Assembly (NCBI GenBank): GCA_027490195.1
Contig: JAIXYN010000078.1
Location: forward strand, 1 to 51,773
Direction of reading: 5' to 3'
Origin: Verrucomicrobiaceae bacterium
GTDB taxonomy: Bacteria; Verrucomicrobiota; Verrucomicrobiia; Verrucomicrobiales; Verrucomicrobiaceae
Length of the DNA: 51,773 nt
The position numbers and the translations under genes are program-made. The notes below the pieces were generated by a model that had not been told where the DNA came from, did no database searches, and was given only the letters and a program-made list of their open reading frames with translations. Shown here piece after piece: positions 41,207 to 50,314 of this stretch. The stretch's first letter is position 1; every line of letters starts with the position of its first letter.

Positions 41207-42880
41207 ATGAATGCCGACTCCCTCCTCCACTGGCTGCTGCGCACCTCGCTTGAGGCCAGCCTTTTGATTCTCGCCGTGCTGGGGCTGCGGCTGATGCTGG
41301 GCACCCGCCTCAGTCCCGCATGGCGTATCGGCCTTTGGATGGTAGTCGGTGCCAAGCTCATGCTTCCCGCCTTCATCCCCGCAGGTTTCGGCCTCGGCGG
41401 CTGGATGCAGCACAAAACAGCGCCCGCCATCACCCAAACCGCAGCCGCCAGACCCGCTCATCAGCCGGTGGTATCCACACCACTTTCATCAGCCACGGCT
41501 CCTCGGGTCTTTCAACCTTCGTCATTCGACCTTCGGCATTCCCTTCTCGCCCTTTGGCTAAGCGGCTCCGTCATCGTCCTCGCCGCAGCACTCTACCGTC
41601 AGCGCCGCTTCAATCTCTCCCTCCGCCAGCGCCCGCTCGCCACGGCACCCCTGCTCCGCGCCCTCATCGCCAGCCTCTCTCAAAAAGCAGGCATCCATGC
41701 GTCCACGCGCATCCTCCTCATGCCCGCAGGCACCACGCCCGCCGTCGTCGGCATCGTCCAGCCCAGCATCCTTCTCCCCGAAGATTGGGAGTCGCGCTTT
41801 GACGAGCACAGCCTGCGCCACGTCCTCCTCCATGAACTCCTCCACGTGAAGCAGCATGACTTGATCTGGAACTGGGTCGCCATCGCCGTGCAGGCGCTCC
41901 ATTGGTTCAATCCCCTCGTCTGGTTCGTTGTCTCACGCTTCCAGGCTGATCGCGAACTCCGCTGCGATGCCGGTGCTCTCGCCATCCTCTCCCCCACCGA
42001 GCGCCTCGACTACGGCCACACTCTCCTCCGCATTCAGGAAACCTTTTTCGCACCACCGGCCATGGCAGGGTTGGCCCCATGTGTGCGCAACCACCCCACC
42101 CTGCGCCAACGCATCCACATGATCGCCCATCCAACCGCCCGCCAGCCAATGCTCCAACTGCTGCTCGTTCTCACGCTCAGCATTCTCGTTTGCTACTCAT
42201 TCACGACCGCGCGTGCGGTGGAAAAAGAAGTCCCCGCCAAAGAGCGCACCCGCGAAGGCGCACCCACTCCAGCGGCCGAACAGCCCAAGACCACCCGAAG
42301 TGAAGCGGGCACTCCCGCTCGCACCGGCGAAGGCGACGGCGGCACCAGGAAAACGGGGATGCGCGAGGGCGACGGAGAAGGCAGCAGGAAGACAGGCGCA
42401 CGCGATGGTGAAAAGCCACGCACGGGAGGTGAACGCGACGGCGAAGCCTCTCGCAAAACCGGCATGCGCGACGGCGAAAAGCCACGCGCAGGACGCGAAG
42501 GTGAAAAACCACGCACCGGAGGTGAGCGCGATGGCGAAGGCTCTCGCAAAACCGGCATGCGCGATGGCGAAAAGCCACGCACGGGAGATCGTGATGGTGA
42601 AGGCGGCAAAAAGACCAGCTCTCGCGATGGCGACAAAACCACCTCCTCCGGCGAAACGATCACACTCAAAGTCATCAAGAACGGCGAAGCCGTGATGGTT
42701 GGCGATGAAGAAGTCTCCATGAACCGCCTCCGCGGCCACCTCAGCACCTTTCTCCCCGACCACCCCGGAGCCAAGGTCATCGTGACCGGCGACGACAACA
42801 TCCCACTCGGAGCCCTTCATAACACCGTCGATGCCGTCCGTGACAACGGCAATAAAAACGTCGGCATCAAGTCGGAGTAG
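41207..42880 (+). CDS. M56 (BlaR1-like) membrane metallopeptidase fused to an ExbD/TolR-like domain
   Basis: A 557-residue inner-membrane protein. N-terminal helices are near residues 15-33, 43-62 and 112-130. The zinc motif HELLH is at 209-213 (VLLHELLHVKQHDLIWN), with a downstream Glu in DRELRCDAGAL. A further helix (MLQLLLVLTLSILVCYSF) crosses back. A charged linker of RDGEKPRTGG-type repeats (about 335-480) follows, and instead of a penicillin-binding sensor the end is an ExbD/TolR-type periplasmic domain (ITLKVIKNGEAVMVGDEEV, then VIVTGDDNIPLGALHNTVDAV). BlaR1 relatives signal to BlaI by proteolysis. This one may sense the envelope or proton-driven complexes rather than beta-lactams. Residues 100-112 come from a TTCGTCATTC-type repeat. 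Confidence 0.88.
   Translation: MNADSLLHWLLRTSLEASLLILAVLGLRLMLGTRLSPAWRIGLWMVVGAKLMLPAFIPAGFGLGGWMQHKTAPAITQTAAARPAHQPVVSTPLSSATAPRVFQPSSFDLRHSLLALWLSGSVIVLAAALYRQRRFNLSLRQRPLATAPLLRALIASLSQKAGIHASTRILLMPAGTTPAVVGIVQPSILLPEDWESRFDEHSLRHVLLHELLHVKQHDLIWNWVAIAVQALHWFNPLVWFVVSRFQADRELRCDAGALAILSPTERLDYGHTLLRIQETFFAPPAMAGLAPCVRNHPTLRQRIHMIAHPTARQPMLQLLLVLTLSILVCYSFTTARAVEKEVPAKERTREGAPTPAAEQPKTTRSEAGTPARTGEGDGGTRKTGMREGDGEGSRKTGARDGEKPRTGGERDGEASRKTGMRDGEKPRAGREGEKPRTGGERDGEGSRKTGMRDGEKPRTGDRDGEGGKKTSSRDGDKTTSSGETITLKVIKNGEAVMVGDEEVSMNRLRGHLSTFLPDHPGAKVIVTGDDNIPLGALHNTVDAVRDNGNKNVGIKSE
41518..41542. repeat. TTCGTCATTC-type repeat inside the M56 gene
   Basis: TTCGTCATTCGACCTTCGGCATTCC is a two-unit diverged copy of the repeat found at 37147-37270 and 42988-43040. 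It is translated as roughly PSSFDLRHS and leads directly into the membrane helix LLALWLSGSVIVLAAALY. In related M56 proteins this loop is variable, so the repeat probably lies in a tolerant site. Confidence 0.6.
42361..42612 (+). repeat. Degenerate tandem repeats encoding the Arg/Asp/Gly/Glu/Lys-rich linker of the M56 protein
   Basis: Units of the form GSRKTGMRDGEKPRTGGERD recur about four to five times with small length changes, and the DNA repeats likewise (GCATGCGCGACGGCGAAAAG and near copies). The product is a charged, flexible linker between the protease core and the ExbD-like domain. Slippage is expected to change its length between strains. Confidence 0.75.
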
Positions 42881-42975
42881 GCGGGAGCCGAACAAAGATA
42901 TTGGATGACACTCACGCCCACGCTGTCCGCAGCGTTTCGGCAATCATGACGGACTCCGCCACCAGCCTTCACTCA

Positions 42976-44520
42976 ATGAAGTCTTCACCATTCGGCCTTC
43001 GTCATTCATTCGTCATTCTGATTTCCTCATTCGTCATTCCGCCGCCCGCACAAGCCTCGACTACCACTGAAGTCACCGCAGCAGTAACGAAGGCCGTCTC
43101 CTTCTACCACTCCCACGCGGCCTCCCACGGCGGCTACGTTTACCGTTACAGCGCCGACTTCACCCTGCGCGAAGCGGAAGGCATCCCCGCCCCCGACACC
43201 ATCTGGATCCAGCCGCCCGGCACTCCAGCCGTCGGCATGGCGATGCTCGACGCATACGAGGCGACAAAGGATGCCACATGTCTCGCGGCCGCCGTGGCCG
43301 CAGCGCATGCGGTATCTCGCACGCAACTCGCCTCCGGCGGCTGGGATTACTCAGGACACTTCGATGCGAAGAACCGCGCATCCCAGCTCTATCGTCGCGA
43401 CGCTGACGGCAAACTCATCGAGCGCAAAAAAGCACCGCAGGGCGAAGCCGGCTGGCACGCCTGGATCAAGCACCAGAACAAAAACAACTACTCCACCTTT
43501 GATGACGATGTCTCGCAGGCCGCCACACGCCTGCTTGTGCGGGTTGATCACGCCCTCGGCGGCAAAGATGCTGAGATCCAAGAAGCCGCCGACTTCGCCC
43601 TGAGCGCGATCATCGCCACTCAATATCCAGCGGGCGCTTGGAGCGCCAACTGGGACACCTGGCCGAGTTCACCGCCACCTCTCGCCAAGTATCCGATCAA
43701 ACCCGGCAGCTATCCCGCCGACTGGCCGCGCAAGTGGCCCAAGGACTTCACAGGCTGCTACGTCCTCAACGACAACACTCACGCCACGCTGGTGAGCACG
43801 CTCCTCCTCGCCTGGCAGCTCCGTGGCGATGCCAAATACCTCGCTGCCGCAAAACGCGGCGGCGACTTCCTCATCACCGCGCAGATGCCCGATCCCCAGC
43901 CCGCCTGGGCCCAGCAGTACGATTCCGACATGCACCCATCCTGGAGCCGCGCCTTCGAACCCAGCGCCATCTGCGGCCGCGAAAGCCAGTCGGCCATGTG
44001 GGCTCTGCTCAAGCTCGCCGCAGCCACAGGTGACAAAAAATACCTCGCCCCTCTGCCACGTGCGCTTGCCTACCTGCGCAAATCATTACTCCCAAATGGC
44101 CAGATCGCCCGCTACTACGAACTGCAAACCAACCAGCCTCTCTACTTTGAGCGCGGCGAAGGCGGCAAAGGCTTCATCCTCACCTACTCCGACAAAAATG
44201 CCTCTTCCAACTACGGCTGGAAATGGGACAGCGAACTCGACTCCATCGAGTCCTTCGCTAAAAAAATCTCACGCGACGAGAAAGTCACCTCTCCCCGCAC
44301 CGAAAAAGAACGCTGGTCATCCCCGCCCAACGAAGCGGACATCGCAACCATCTTGAGAGAACAAAAGCCCGATGGCTCCTGGCCCGTCACCGAGGACGAA
44401 CGCAATTGGATGCGCGACGCGAGTGGCAAGAAAACGAAACCCGCCGGTGGTGTCATCTACAGCCTCGACTTCGTTCAAAATGTGAAAGCACTGAGCACCT
44501 GGCTCAAGGCGAAGCAGTGA
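42976..44520 (+). CDS. Pectate lyase family 10 (PL10) protein, secreted
   Basis: A 514-residue exported enzyme from the ATG at 42976; an ATG at 42946 is an alternative. The signal peptide (GLRHSFVILISSFVIPPPAQA) is mostly encoded by TTCGTCATTC-type repeats. The mature alpha-helical part has the PL10 signatures: TFDDDVSQAATRLL, CYVLNDNTHATLVSTLLLAWQ, and MPDPQPAWAQQYDSDMHP followed by SRAFEPSAICGRES (a close match to the PL10 QMPEPQPGWAQQYD region; acidic residues bind calcium and an Arg abstracts the proton). It cleaves polygalacturonate by beta-elimination. The next gene starts 29 bases downstream. Confidence 0.85.
   Translation: MKSSPFGLRHSFVILISSFVIPPPAQASTTTEVTAAVTKAVSFYHSHAASHGGYVYRYSADFTLREAEGIPAPDTIWIQPPGTPAVGMAMLDAYEATKDATCLAAAVAAAHAVSRTQLASGGWDYSGHFDAKNRASQLYRRDADGKLIERKKAPQGEAGWHAWIKHQNKNNYSTFDDDVSQAATRLLVRVDHALGGKDAEIQEAADFALSAIIATQYPAGAWSANWDTWPSSPPPLAKYPIKPGSYPADWPRKWPKDFTGCYVLNDNTHATLVSTLLLAWQLRGDAKYLAAAKRGGDFLITAQMPDPQPAWAQQYDSDMHPSWSRAFEPSAICGRESQSAMWALLKLAAATGDKKYLAPLPRALAYLRKSLLPNGQIARYYELQTNQPLYFERGEGGKGFILTYSDKNASSNYGWKWDSELDSIESFAKKISRDEKVTSPRTEKERWSSPPNEADIATILREQKPDGSWPVTEDERNWMRDASGKKTKPAGGVIYSLDFVQNVKALSTWLKAKQ
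42988..43040. repeat. TTCGTCATTC repeats in the PL10 signal-peptide region
   Basis: Four diverged units (CACCATTCGGC, CTTCGTCATTCA, TTCGTCATTCTG, then CATTCGTCATTCC) run from 42988 to 43040 and are translated as roughly SPFGLRHSFVILISSFVIP. The repeat thus supplies the hydrophobic core of the signal peptide. Confidence 0.75.
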
Positions 44521-44549
44521 GGCATTCCATTTGTTAACAAACATCCGCC

Positions 44550-46514
44550 ATGAAGTCCCATCATTCACGTCCCAGAGCTTTCCATCTCTGCGTTCTCCTG
44601 ATCTCTGGTGTGATCATCTGTGCCTCACCTCTCCCAGCCGCTGAGAATTACGAAAACCCCACTCCCTGGTCCTACCAGCGCATCCTGCGTCCGTCAGTCC
44701 CCGCCGTCAAAGACACCGCATGGTCAAAGGACGACATCGACCGCTTCATCCTCGCCCGCCTCGAAAAAGACAACCTCCACCCCATCGGCGACGCCCCACG
44801 CCTCACCCTCATCCGCCGCGCCTCCTTTGATCTGCGCGGCCTGCCACCCTCGCAGGAAGAGATCGACCGCTTTGTGCATGACGCTGCCTCCGATGATCTC
44901 GCCTTTGCCAAAGTCATCGACGCATTCCTCCAGTCCGAACGCTTCGGCGAACGCTGGGCACGGCACTGGCTTGATGTCGTGCGCTATGCCGACAGCGTGG
45001 GCCGCGTGTGGAATGCCCCGTTCCTCTACGCAGCACGTTATCGCGACTGGGTGATCGATTCACTCAACGCCGACAAACCCTACACCCGCTTCGTCGCCGA
45101 ACAGCTTGCAGGCGATCTACTTCCCGCCACAACCGTCCTGCAAAAGCGCGATCAAATCGTCGGCACCGGCATGCTCGCGCTCGGCAGCATGAACCTGCAG
45201 GAAGGCAACTATGAGCAGCACCTGCTCGATCAAGTCGATGATCAAATCGATGTCGTCTCACGCGCCTTCATGGGCCTGACCTTGAGCTGTGCACGCTGCC
45301 ATGATCACAAAACAGAGCCGGTGAGCCAGCAGGACTACTATGCCCTAGCCGGCATTTTTTACAGCAGCCGCACGCTCAGCGGCACGCCGAACCGAAATGA
45401 TGAAGCCCGCGGTGGCTATGTCAGCGCAGAGGCGCTCGTGGATCTTCCCACCACGCTTGATGAAGCCGTCGGCCCACCATCCAAACTACCCGAAGGCATT
45501 CACTCCATGGATGACATTCGCGCCCTTGGAAATCCGAAGACCACCGTCCGCTACGATCACGACCCGCACTTCTGCATGGGCGTGATCGAAGGCGAGATCC
45601 AAGACTGCGAACTCGCCATCGGCGGCGATCCCAATGATCGCAAAGCTGCCCCAGAGCGCGGCAAGCTCGGCATGCCTGCCCTGCCCCCACTACCAAATAT
45701 CTCACCCCATTCCTCTGGCCGACTCGAACTCGCCCAATGGATGACCCAGCCCACGCATCCCCTCACCTCACGTGTCGCTGTCAATCGCCTCTGGCAGCAT
45801 CTCTTCGGCGAAGGCATCGTCCGCACCGTCGATGACTTCGGCATCACCGGCAGCGATCCCACCCATCCCGAACTTCTCGACCACCTCGCCATTCGTTTCG
45901 TCGAAGGCGGCTGGTCCGTGAAGAAAATGATCCGCACCCTCATGCTCACCCGCACCTACCGCCTCGCGAGCACCGGCAATCCTGAGCACCCCGACGCCAG
46001 CAACAAACTGCGCTGGCGCATGAACCCCAAGCGCCTCGAACTCGAACCCCTGCGCGACACCCTGCTGCAGCTCGCCGGAAAGCTTACGTTTGAGCGTCCT
46101 GAAGGCATTCAGGTGGTGGGAACAGGAGGCAAAGGGCGGCATGGCCTGACACGCGGACTACTCAGTCCCGAGGATCCTTTTCGCACCATTTATCTTCCCG
46201 TCGTCCGCGATAACATCCCCGAACTCTTCAGCACCTTCGACTTCCCCGGCCCCACCCAAATCAAAGGCCAGCGCGACGTCACCACCGTGGCCCCACAGGC
46301 GCTGTTCTTCATGAACAACTCGATGGTGGAAGAGCTGGCGGCTGAGATCGCGGTTAAAGCCGGGAAGGATGTGAAGGCAGTCTATAGACTGATTCTGGGC
46401 AGAGAGCCGACTTCTGAAGAATCTGCGGATGCCGAGGTTTTGAAACGTGAAACCGGCATTGAAGTGCTAGCACAGGCACTTCTGGGTACAGCGGAGTTCA
46501 GGTATGTGTTCTAA
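44550..46514 (+). CDS. DUF1549/DUF1553 exported protein with a c-type heme motif
   Basis: A 654-residue exported protein (signal peptide within HLCVLLISGVIICASPLPAAE). DUF1549 covers about residues 55-250 (SKDDIDRFILARLE, then RHWLDVVRYADSVGR and PYTRFVAEQLAGDLLP). A heme c motif CARCH lies at its end (SCARCHDHKTEPVSQQDYYAL). DUF1553 follows from about 395 (RLELAQWMTQPTHPLTSRVAVNRLWQHLFG and MIRTLMLTRTYRLAS). The usual N-terminal PSCyt1 cytochrome domain is absent. In this phylum the partner is a DUF1501 protein, here displaced by a DUF4272 gene. Probable role: degradation of sulfated or other polysaccharides, inferred from family context. Confidence 0.9.
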   Translation: MKSHHSRPRAFHLCVLLISGVIICASPLPAAENYENPTPWSYQRILRPSVPAVKDTAWSKDDIDRFILARLEKDNLHPIGDAPRLTLIRRASFDLRGLPPSQEEIDRFVHDAASDDLAFAKVIDAFLQSERFGERWARHWLDVVRYADSVGRVWNAPFLYAARYRDWVIDSLNADKPYTRFVAEQLAGDLLPATTVLQKRDQIVGTGMLALGSMNLQEGNYEQHLLDQVDDQIDVVSRAFMGLTLSCARCHDHKTEPVSQQDYYALAGIFYSSRTLSGTPNRNDEARGGYVSAEALVDLPTTLDEAVGPPSKLPEGIHSMDDIRALGNPKTTVRYDHDPHFCMGVIEGEIQDCELAIGGDPNDRKAAPERGKLGMPALPPLPNISPHSSGRLELAQWMTQPTHPLTSRVAVNRLWQHLFGEGIVRTVDDFGITGSDPTHPELLDHLAIRFVEGGWSVKKMIRTLMLTRTYRLASTGNPEHPDASNKLRWRMNPKRLELEPLRDTLLQLAGKLTFERPEGIQVVGTGGKGRHGLTRGLLSPEDPFRTIYLPVVRDNIPELFSTFDFPGPTQIKGQRDVTTVAPQALFFMNNSMVEELAAEIAVKAGKDVKAVYRLILGREPTSEESADAEVLKRETGIEVLAQALLGTAEFRYVF

Positions 46515-46535
46515 TTGATTCCAATAATCAACTCC

Positions 46536-47264
46536 ATGATCACGACTGAAGAAGACAATGACGAAGACCCGCCTTTGAATCCGCCAGCGATGGAAAGAGT
46601 CCTTCGTCGTGCGTTCTGCCTAGCAGCGGTGGTGTGCCGTTCATTCATTGATGAACCTGACAACGAACATTGCGCCAACCTGCAAGCTGCCATGAAGTCG
46701 TGGCTGCATGACATGGGGGCTGAGCAAGAACTTGAGCTGTGGGAAGCTGACTGCATCCATGCACCCCTTGGCAGCCTGGAACCCCAGATTCGAACCAATG
46801 CATCCTGGCTATCCGAAGGACTCGGCATCCTGGCATGGGCGCTCAATCTTCATGACCTAGCCCCGCATGATGAATGCATTGATCCACAGGAAGTGTCGAA
46901 CGAACTCGACTTTCTTCATCCAGAGGCAGCCGAACTTTTTCACGAAGCTGAGCTGAGAAACACGGAAGAGACCGAATCCGAGTCCGACAAGGCATTAGCC
47001 ATACACTGGCGTCTCAGACAATTCCAACTCGATGGCAGGCCGATCAACTTCGGCGAGTTTGCCAAAACAGCTTGGTTTGGCCCACTAAATATTGAGGAGG
47101 TTGCTCTGGTAGATGGTGACCTCTCCATCAACCGCCAGCCCCTTTCCAAGGCCTCCGCCGAGCATGTCTCCATTGCCATGAGCACAGCCCGAGAGCGCCA
47201 TCGGGCATTCAATTGGCTGCTCGGGCACGAAGAAGTCTATTCCCAGGTCGATACCAGCACTTGA
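46536..47264 (+). CDS. DUF4272 domain protein
   Basis: A 242-residue cytoplasmic acidic protein from the ATG at 46536. The DUF4272 signature is WLSEGLGILAWALNLHDL with the preceding A/S-x-W pattern, followed by ECIDPQEVSNELDFLH and later LAIHWRLRQFQLD. Function unknown; members occur next to toxin or immunity genes and elsewhere. It sits between two genes that are normally adjacent partners, with 21 bases before and 12 after, so it seems to have been inserted in the same operon. Confidence 0.8.
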   Translation: MITTEEDNDEDPPLNPPAMERVLRRAFCLAAVVCRSFIDEPDNEHCANLQAAMKSWLHDMGAEQELELWEADCIHAPLGSLEPQIRTNASWLSEGLGILAWALNLHDLAPHDECIDPQEVSNELDFLHPEAAELFHEAELRNTEETESESDKALAIHWRLRQFQLDGRPINFGEFAKTAWFGPLNIEEVALVDGDLSINRQPLSKASAEHVSIAMSTARERHRAFNWLLGHEEVYSQVDTST

Positions 47265-47276
47265 ACTCATTCAGTT

Positions 47277-48626
47277 ATGACCACCCGTCGTTCCATTCTC
47301 CAATCCACCAGCACCGGATTCGGCTGGCTCGCATTCAATGCGCTGCACCAGCAGTGGGCCAACGCCGCCGCGCCGCCGAAGACCCTCAATCCCCTCGCAC
47401 CGAAAGAACCCCATTTCCCCGCAAGGGCCAAGCGCGTGATCTTCATGTTCATGCAGGGTGGGCCGAGTCATCTGGACACGTTTGACTACAAGCCCGAGCT
47501 CGCCAAAGCCGAGGCTAACAAGGAGCAGAAGTACATGGGCAGCGTGTTTGAGTTCAAGCCACGCGGCAAGAGCGGCCTCATGATTTCAGACGCCTTTCCC
47601 GAACTCGCGAAACACGCCGATGACCTCTGCATGCTCAACGGCATGCAGACCCGCACCAATGCCCACCAGATGGCCACCGTGGCGCTGCACATTGGCAGCG
47701 AGACCTTTGTCCGCCCCTCCATGGGCGCGTGGATCGTTTACGGACTCGGCACCCAGGCGGAGGACCTGCCCGGCTTTGTCACCATCAATCCCGCTGCCGA
47801 TTCAGGTGGCGCGATGAACTACGGCTCCGCCTTTCTACCCGCCACCTTTCAAGGCACACGCCTGAGCAGCGGCGGTGGCGGTGTACCAGACCTGAGCAAT
47901 GGCAGGCTCAGCGATGCGCAGCAGCGCAAGCAGATCGAGTTCATCCAAAAAGCCAACCGCAAGCTGCTCAGCGGCGATCCCGGCAATCCCGAAATCGAAG
48001 GTATTATCCAGAGCTACGAACTCGCCTACAAGATGCAGACCAGCGTTCCCGCAGTTCTCGATCTCGACCAAGAGCCGCAGCACATCCGCGAACTCTACGG
48101 CATCGACGATGGCAATACGGAGCGCTTCGGCACCCAGTGCCTCATGGCCCGCCGCATGGCAGAAAAAGGCGTGCGCTTCATCCAGCTCACCTCCCCCGGC
48201 TGGGATCATCACAACGGCCTGCGCGATAACCTCGCACGCCAATGCACCTCCATCGACAAACCCATCGCCGGATTGATCACCGACCTCAAGCAACGCGACA
48301 TGCTCAAAGACACCCTCATCATCTGGGGCGGCGAATTCGGTCGCGGCAGCGGCTATGACAACGAGCCCTACAACGGCCGCGGCCACAACGGCGGCGGCTA
48401 CACCATGTGGATGGCCGGTGGCGGCGTGAAAGGCGGCTTCACCTACGGCAGCACGAATGACATGGGGGACAAGGCGGAGACCGGAATCATCGGGACGCAT
48501 GATCTGCATGCCACGGTGCTGCATCTGCTGGGCATGAATCACGAGCGGCTGACGTATCGCTATGCGGGAAGGAATTTCCGACTGACGGATGTGAGCGGCG
48601 AGGTGGCGAAGGCGATTTTGGCGTGA
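47277..48626 (+). CDS. DUF1501 protein (alkaline-phosphatase-like fold), exported
   Basis: A 449-residue protein with a twin-arginine-like start (MTTRRSILQSTSTGFGWLAF). The DUF1501 signatures are FMFMQGGPSHLDTFDYKPEL, ADDLCMLNGMQTRTNAHQMA, and LIIWGGEFGRGSGYDN with GRGHNGGGYTMWMAGGGVKGG. The fold resembles sulfatases and alkaline phosphatases. It is the usual partner of DUF1549/DUF1553 proteins. Located 12 bases after the DUF4272 gene. Confidence 0.9.
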   Translation: MTTRRSILQSTSTGFGWLAFNALHQQWANAAAPPKTLNPLAPKEPHFPARAKRVIFMFMQGGPSHLDTFDYKPELAKAEANKEQKYMGSVFEFKPRGKSGLMISDAFPELAKHADDLCMLNGMQTRTNAHQMATVALHIGSETFVRPSMGAWIVYGLGTQAEDLPGFVTINPAADSGGAMNYGSAFLPATFQGTRLSSGGGGVPDLSNGRLSDAQQRKQIEFIQKANRKLLSGDPGNPEIEGIIQSYELAYKMQTSVPAVLDLDQEPQHIRELYGIDDGNTERFGTQCLMARRMAEKGVRFIQLTSPGWDHHNGLRDNLARQCTSIDKPIAGLITDLKQRDMLKDTLIIWGGEFGRGSGYDNEPYNGRGHNGGGYTMWMAGGGVKGGFTYGSTNDMGDKAETGIIGTHDLHATVLHLLGMNHERLTYRYAGRNFRLTDVSGEVAKAILA

Positions 48627-48782
48627 TGGGTGTGGCGAAGCTCCGACCGTATGCCAACTTGACTATGCCATGCGGGCTCGGTGCCGCTGAGAGTCGGGCG
48701 GTTTGGCGAAGGTCGCGTTGGAACATGGGAAAGCAGGGGGCTGCAAACACGCCCAACCTACGTTAAGAGACACGAGCCGCTG

Positions 48783-50201
48783 CTAGCCGCCAATCGCCCG
48801 CTTCAGCAGATTCGCCGTGATGCGCTGCACTCGCGCATCCGTGCCATGCGGTCGTGAATAGTGGCTCCACACCGGCATGTGGCCCGGCGGCTTGCTCAAG
48901 CCCTGCGCCCACCAGATGGTGGAGGCATTGAAGATGAAGTTCCCTTTCGGACCATCGAAGATCACCGCCTGCCATTGCTGCGGATTACTCCCGCCCTGAA
49001 AGGCGGTGCCTGCGGCGACGATTTCGAGGCCGGGCAGGTCCTTCGGTGCATCCCCATGATACTCCCAGCCGATCATGCCTGGAATGGTGTCACCCTGCTT
49101 CATGCCGGTGCCTTCAAACACCCAGTGCGCGGGCTTGGTGCAGACCCAGTCGCCACCACCGTTCACGGGATCAATGTTGCGCACGCCCATGAGATAGCCT
49201 TCGTCCGGCCCGCGATGCGGATAAGGACCATGATCCTTCTCGCGATCCACCGCATACTTGTAGTCACCCCCGTACGGTCCGCCCCGGAAGATCCGCCGAT
49301 TAGGAATGCCGTCGGGATTCGGTGAAAAAGGCGTGACCCAGCAGACGGAGTTGCCGGAAAGGAAGAGCAGATTAACGCCGACATCACGCATCTTCGCCAC
49401 GCTGTCATGCTGGCGGATGTCCCAGTACTCGTCATGCCCGATGCTGATGAAGGCCTTGCACTTCAACCCGTGATCCGGGGTGATCATGTCGGCATTCGAA
49501 CAGTAGGTCACATCGTAGCCTTCCTTCTCAAGCCAGTAGGCAGCAGGAAACTCAAAGCACAGCCACTCACCGCTGCCAACGGACTGCGGATTTTCGTAGA
49601 TCTGCGCATACTTCGCATACGGACGATCAAAGCTCACATCCGACCACGGCCCCTGATTGCCCTTCGGATCCGTGTAGAGCGAATAATTGTCCGGCCACCT
49701 GTTGTAGGCCTGCCAGGTGTTGTCGCTGCATTGAAAAAGAATATCCGCCTTCCGGTCGTCGGCGACAATGAAAACGATGTAACTCTGCCAGTAAGGCTCA
49801 TCCGGTGATGCGGGCAAAGTCGTCAGCCTGCCCAGATACACGCCGCTGACCCATTCCTGCGGAATCGTGAGCGTCGTCGTCTTCTCCCAGCGGCACTCGC
49901 GCAGCCTCTTCTCACCAATCTCCGGCACAGGCTGCTCCTTCCCCTCAAACGGCCCGAGTTCCGCCATCAAGCGCGCACCGCAGCCACCATAGTAGCCGGT
50001 GCGAAAGACTTCGATCTTGAAGCGCGCAGACGGCTTCGTGCTGACAAAAATATCAAGCGATTCGCCCGCCTTCACCGACTGCCGCGAGCAGTAGCCTTCG
50101 ATCACCGAAGATCGAAAGCCCTCATTCTTGTCGAGGCGCATGCGGGTAAGCTGCCAGTCATGAGAACCAGGCTTGGCGTTTTCTGCGGAGATCAGAGACA
50201 T
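48783..50201 (-). CDS. N,N-dimethylformamidase beta-subunit-like protein
   Basis: About 472 residues from the ATG at 50201; an ATG at 50291 adds 30 residues without a good signal peptide. The protein begins LISAENAKPGSHDWQLTRM and has DMFase-beta-like features: VYLGRLTTLPASPDEPYWQSYIVF, FQCSDNTWQAYNRW, and YDVTYCSNADMITPDHGLKCKAFISIGHDEYWD. The known subunit belongs to the amidohydrolase of dimethylformamide; many relatives have other roles. The 5' end lies about 25-115 bases from the left arm of an inverted-repeat element (50315), so the original start or signal peptide may be disturbed. It converges on DUF1501 with 156 bases between, where no gene or strong terminator is seen. Confidence 0.8.
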   Translation of the reverse strand: MSLISAENAKPGSHDWQLTRMRLDKNEGFRSSVIEGYCSRQSVKAGESLDIFVSTKPSARFKIEVFRTGYYGGCGARLMAELGPFEGKEQPVPEIGEKRLRECRWEKTTTLTIPQEWVSGVYLGRLTTLPASPDEPYWQSYIVFIVADDRKADILFQCSDNTWQAYNRWPDNYSLYTDPKGNQGPWSDVSFDRPYAKYAQIYENPQSVGSGEWLCFEFPAAYWLEKEGYDVTYCSNADMITPDHGLKCKAFISIGHDEYWDIRQHDSVAKMRDVGVNLLFLSGNSVCWVTPFSPNPDGIPNRRIFRGGPYGGDYKYAVDREKDHGPYPHRGPDEGYLMGVRNIDPVNGGGDWVCTKPAHWVFEGTGMKQGDTIPGMIGWEYHGDAPKDLPGLEIVAAGTAFQGGSNPQQWQAVIFDGPKGNFIFNASTIWWAQGLSKPPGHMPVWSHYSRPHGTDARVQRITANLLKRAIGG

Positions 50202-50314
50202 CCCCAAAATACGCAACGAGACATCCGAGTCGATCAGAATTGAAACCACCAAACAGTTGGATGCCCAATGCGAAGCACCCAGCACCTGCATTCAAAAAGT
50301 GCAAAAAATAGATA

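Noticed and set aside
42361..42612. CRISPR-like array
   Set aside because: Units are contiguous, vary in length and are in the coding frame of the M56 protein; there are no unique spacers.
42197..42943. Minus-strand Ala/Phe-rich frames opposite the M56 linker
   Set aside because: Produced by the tandem repeats of the linker DNA on the other strand.
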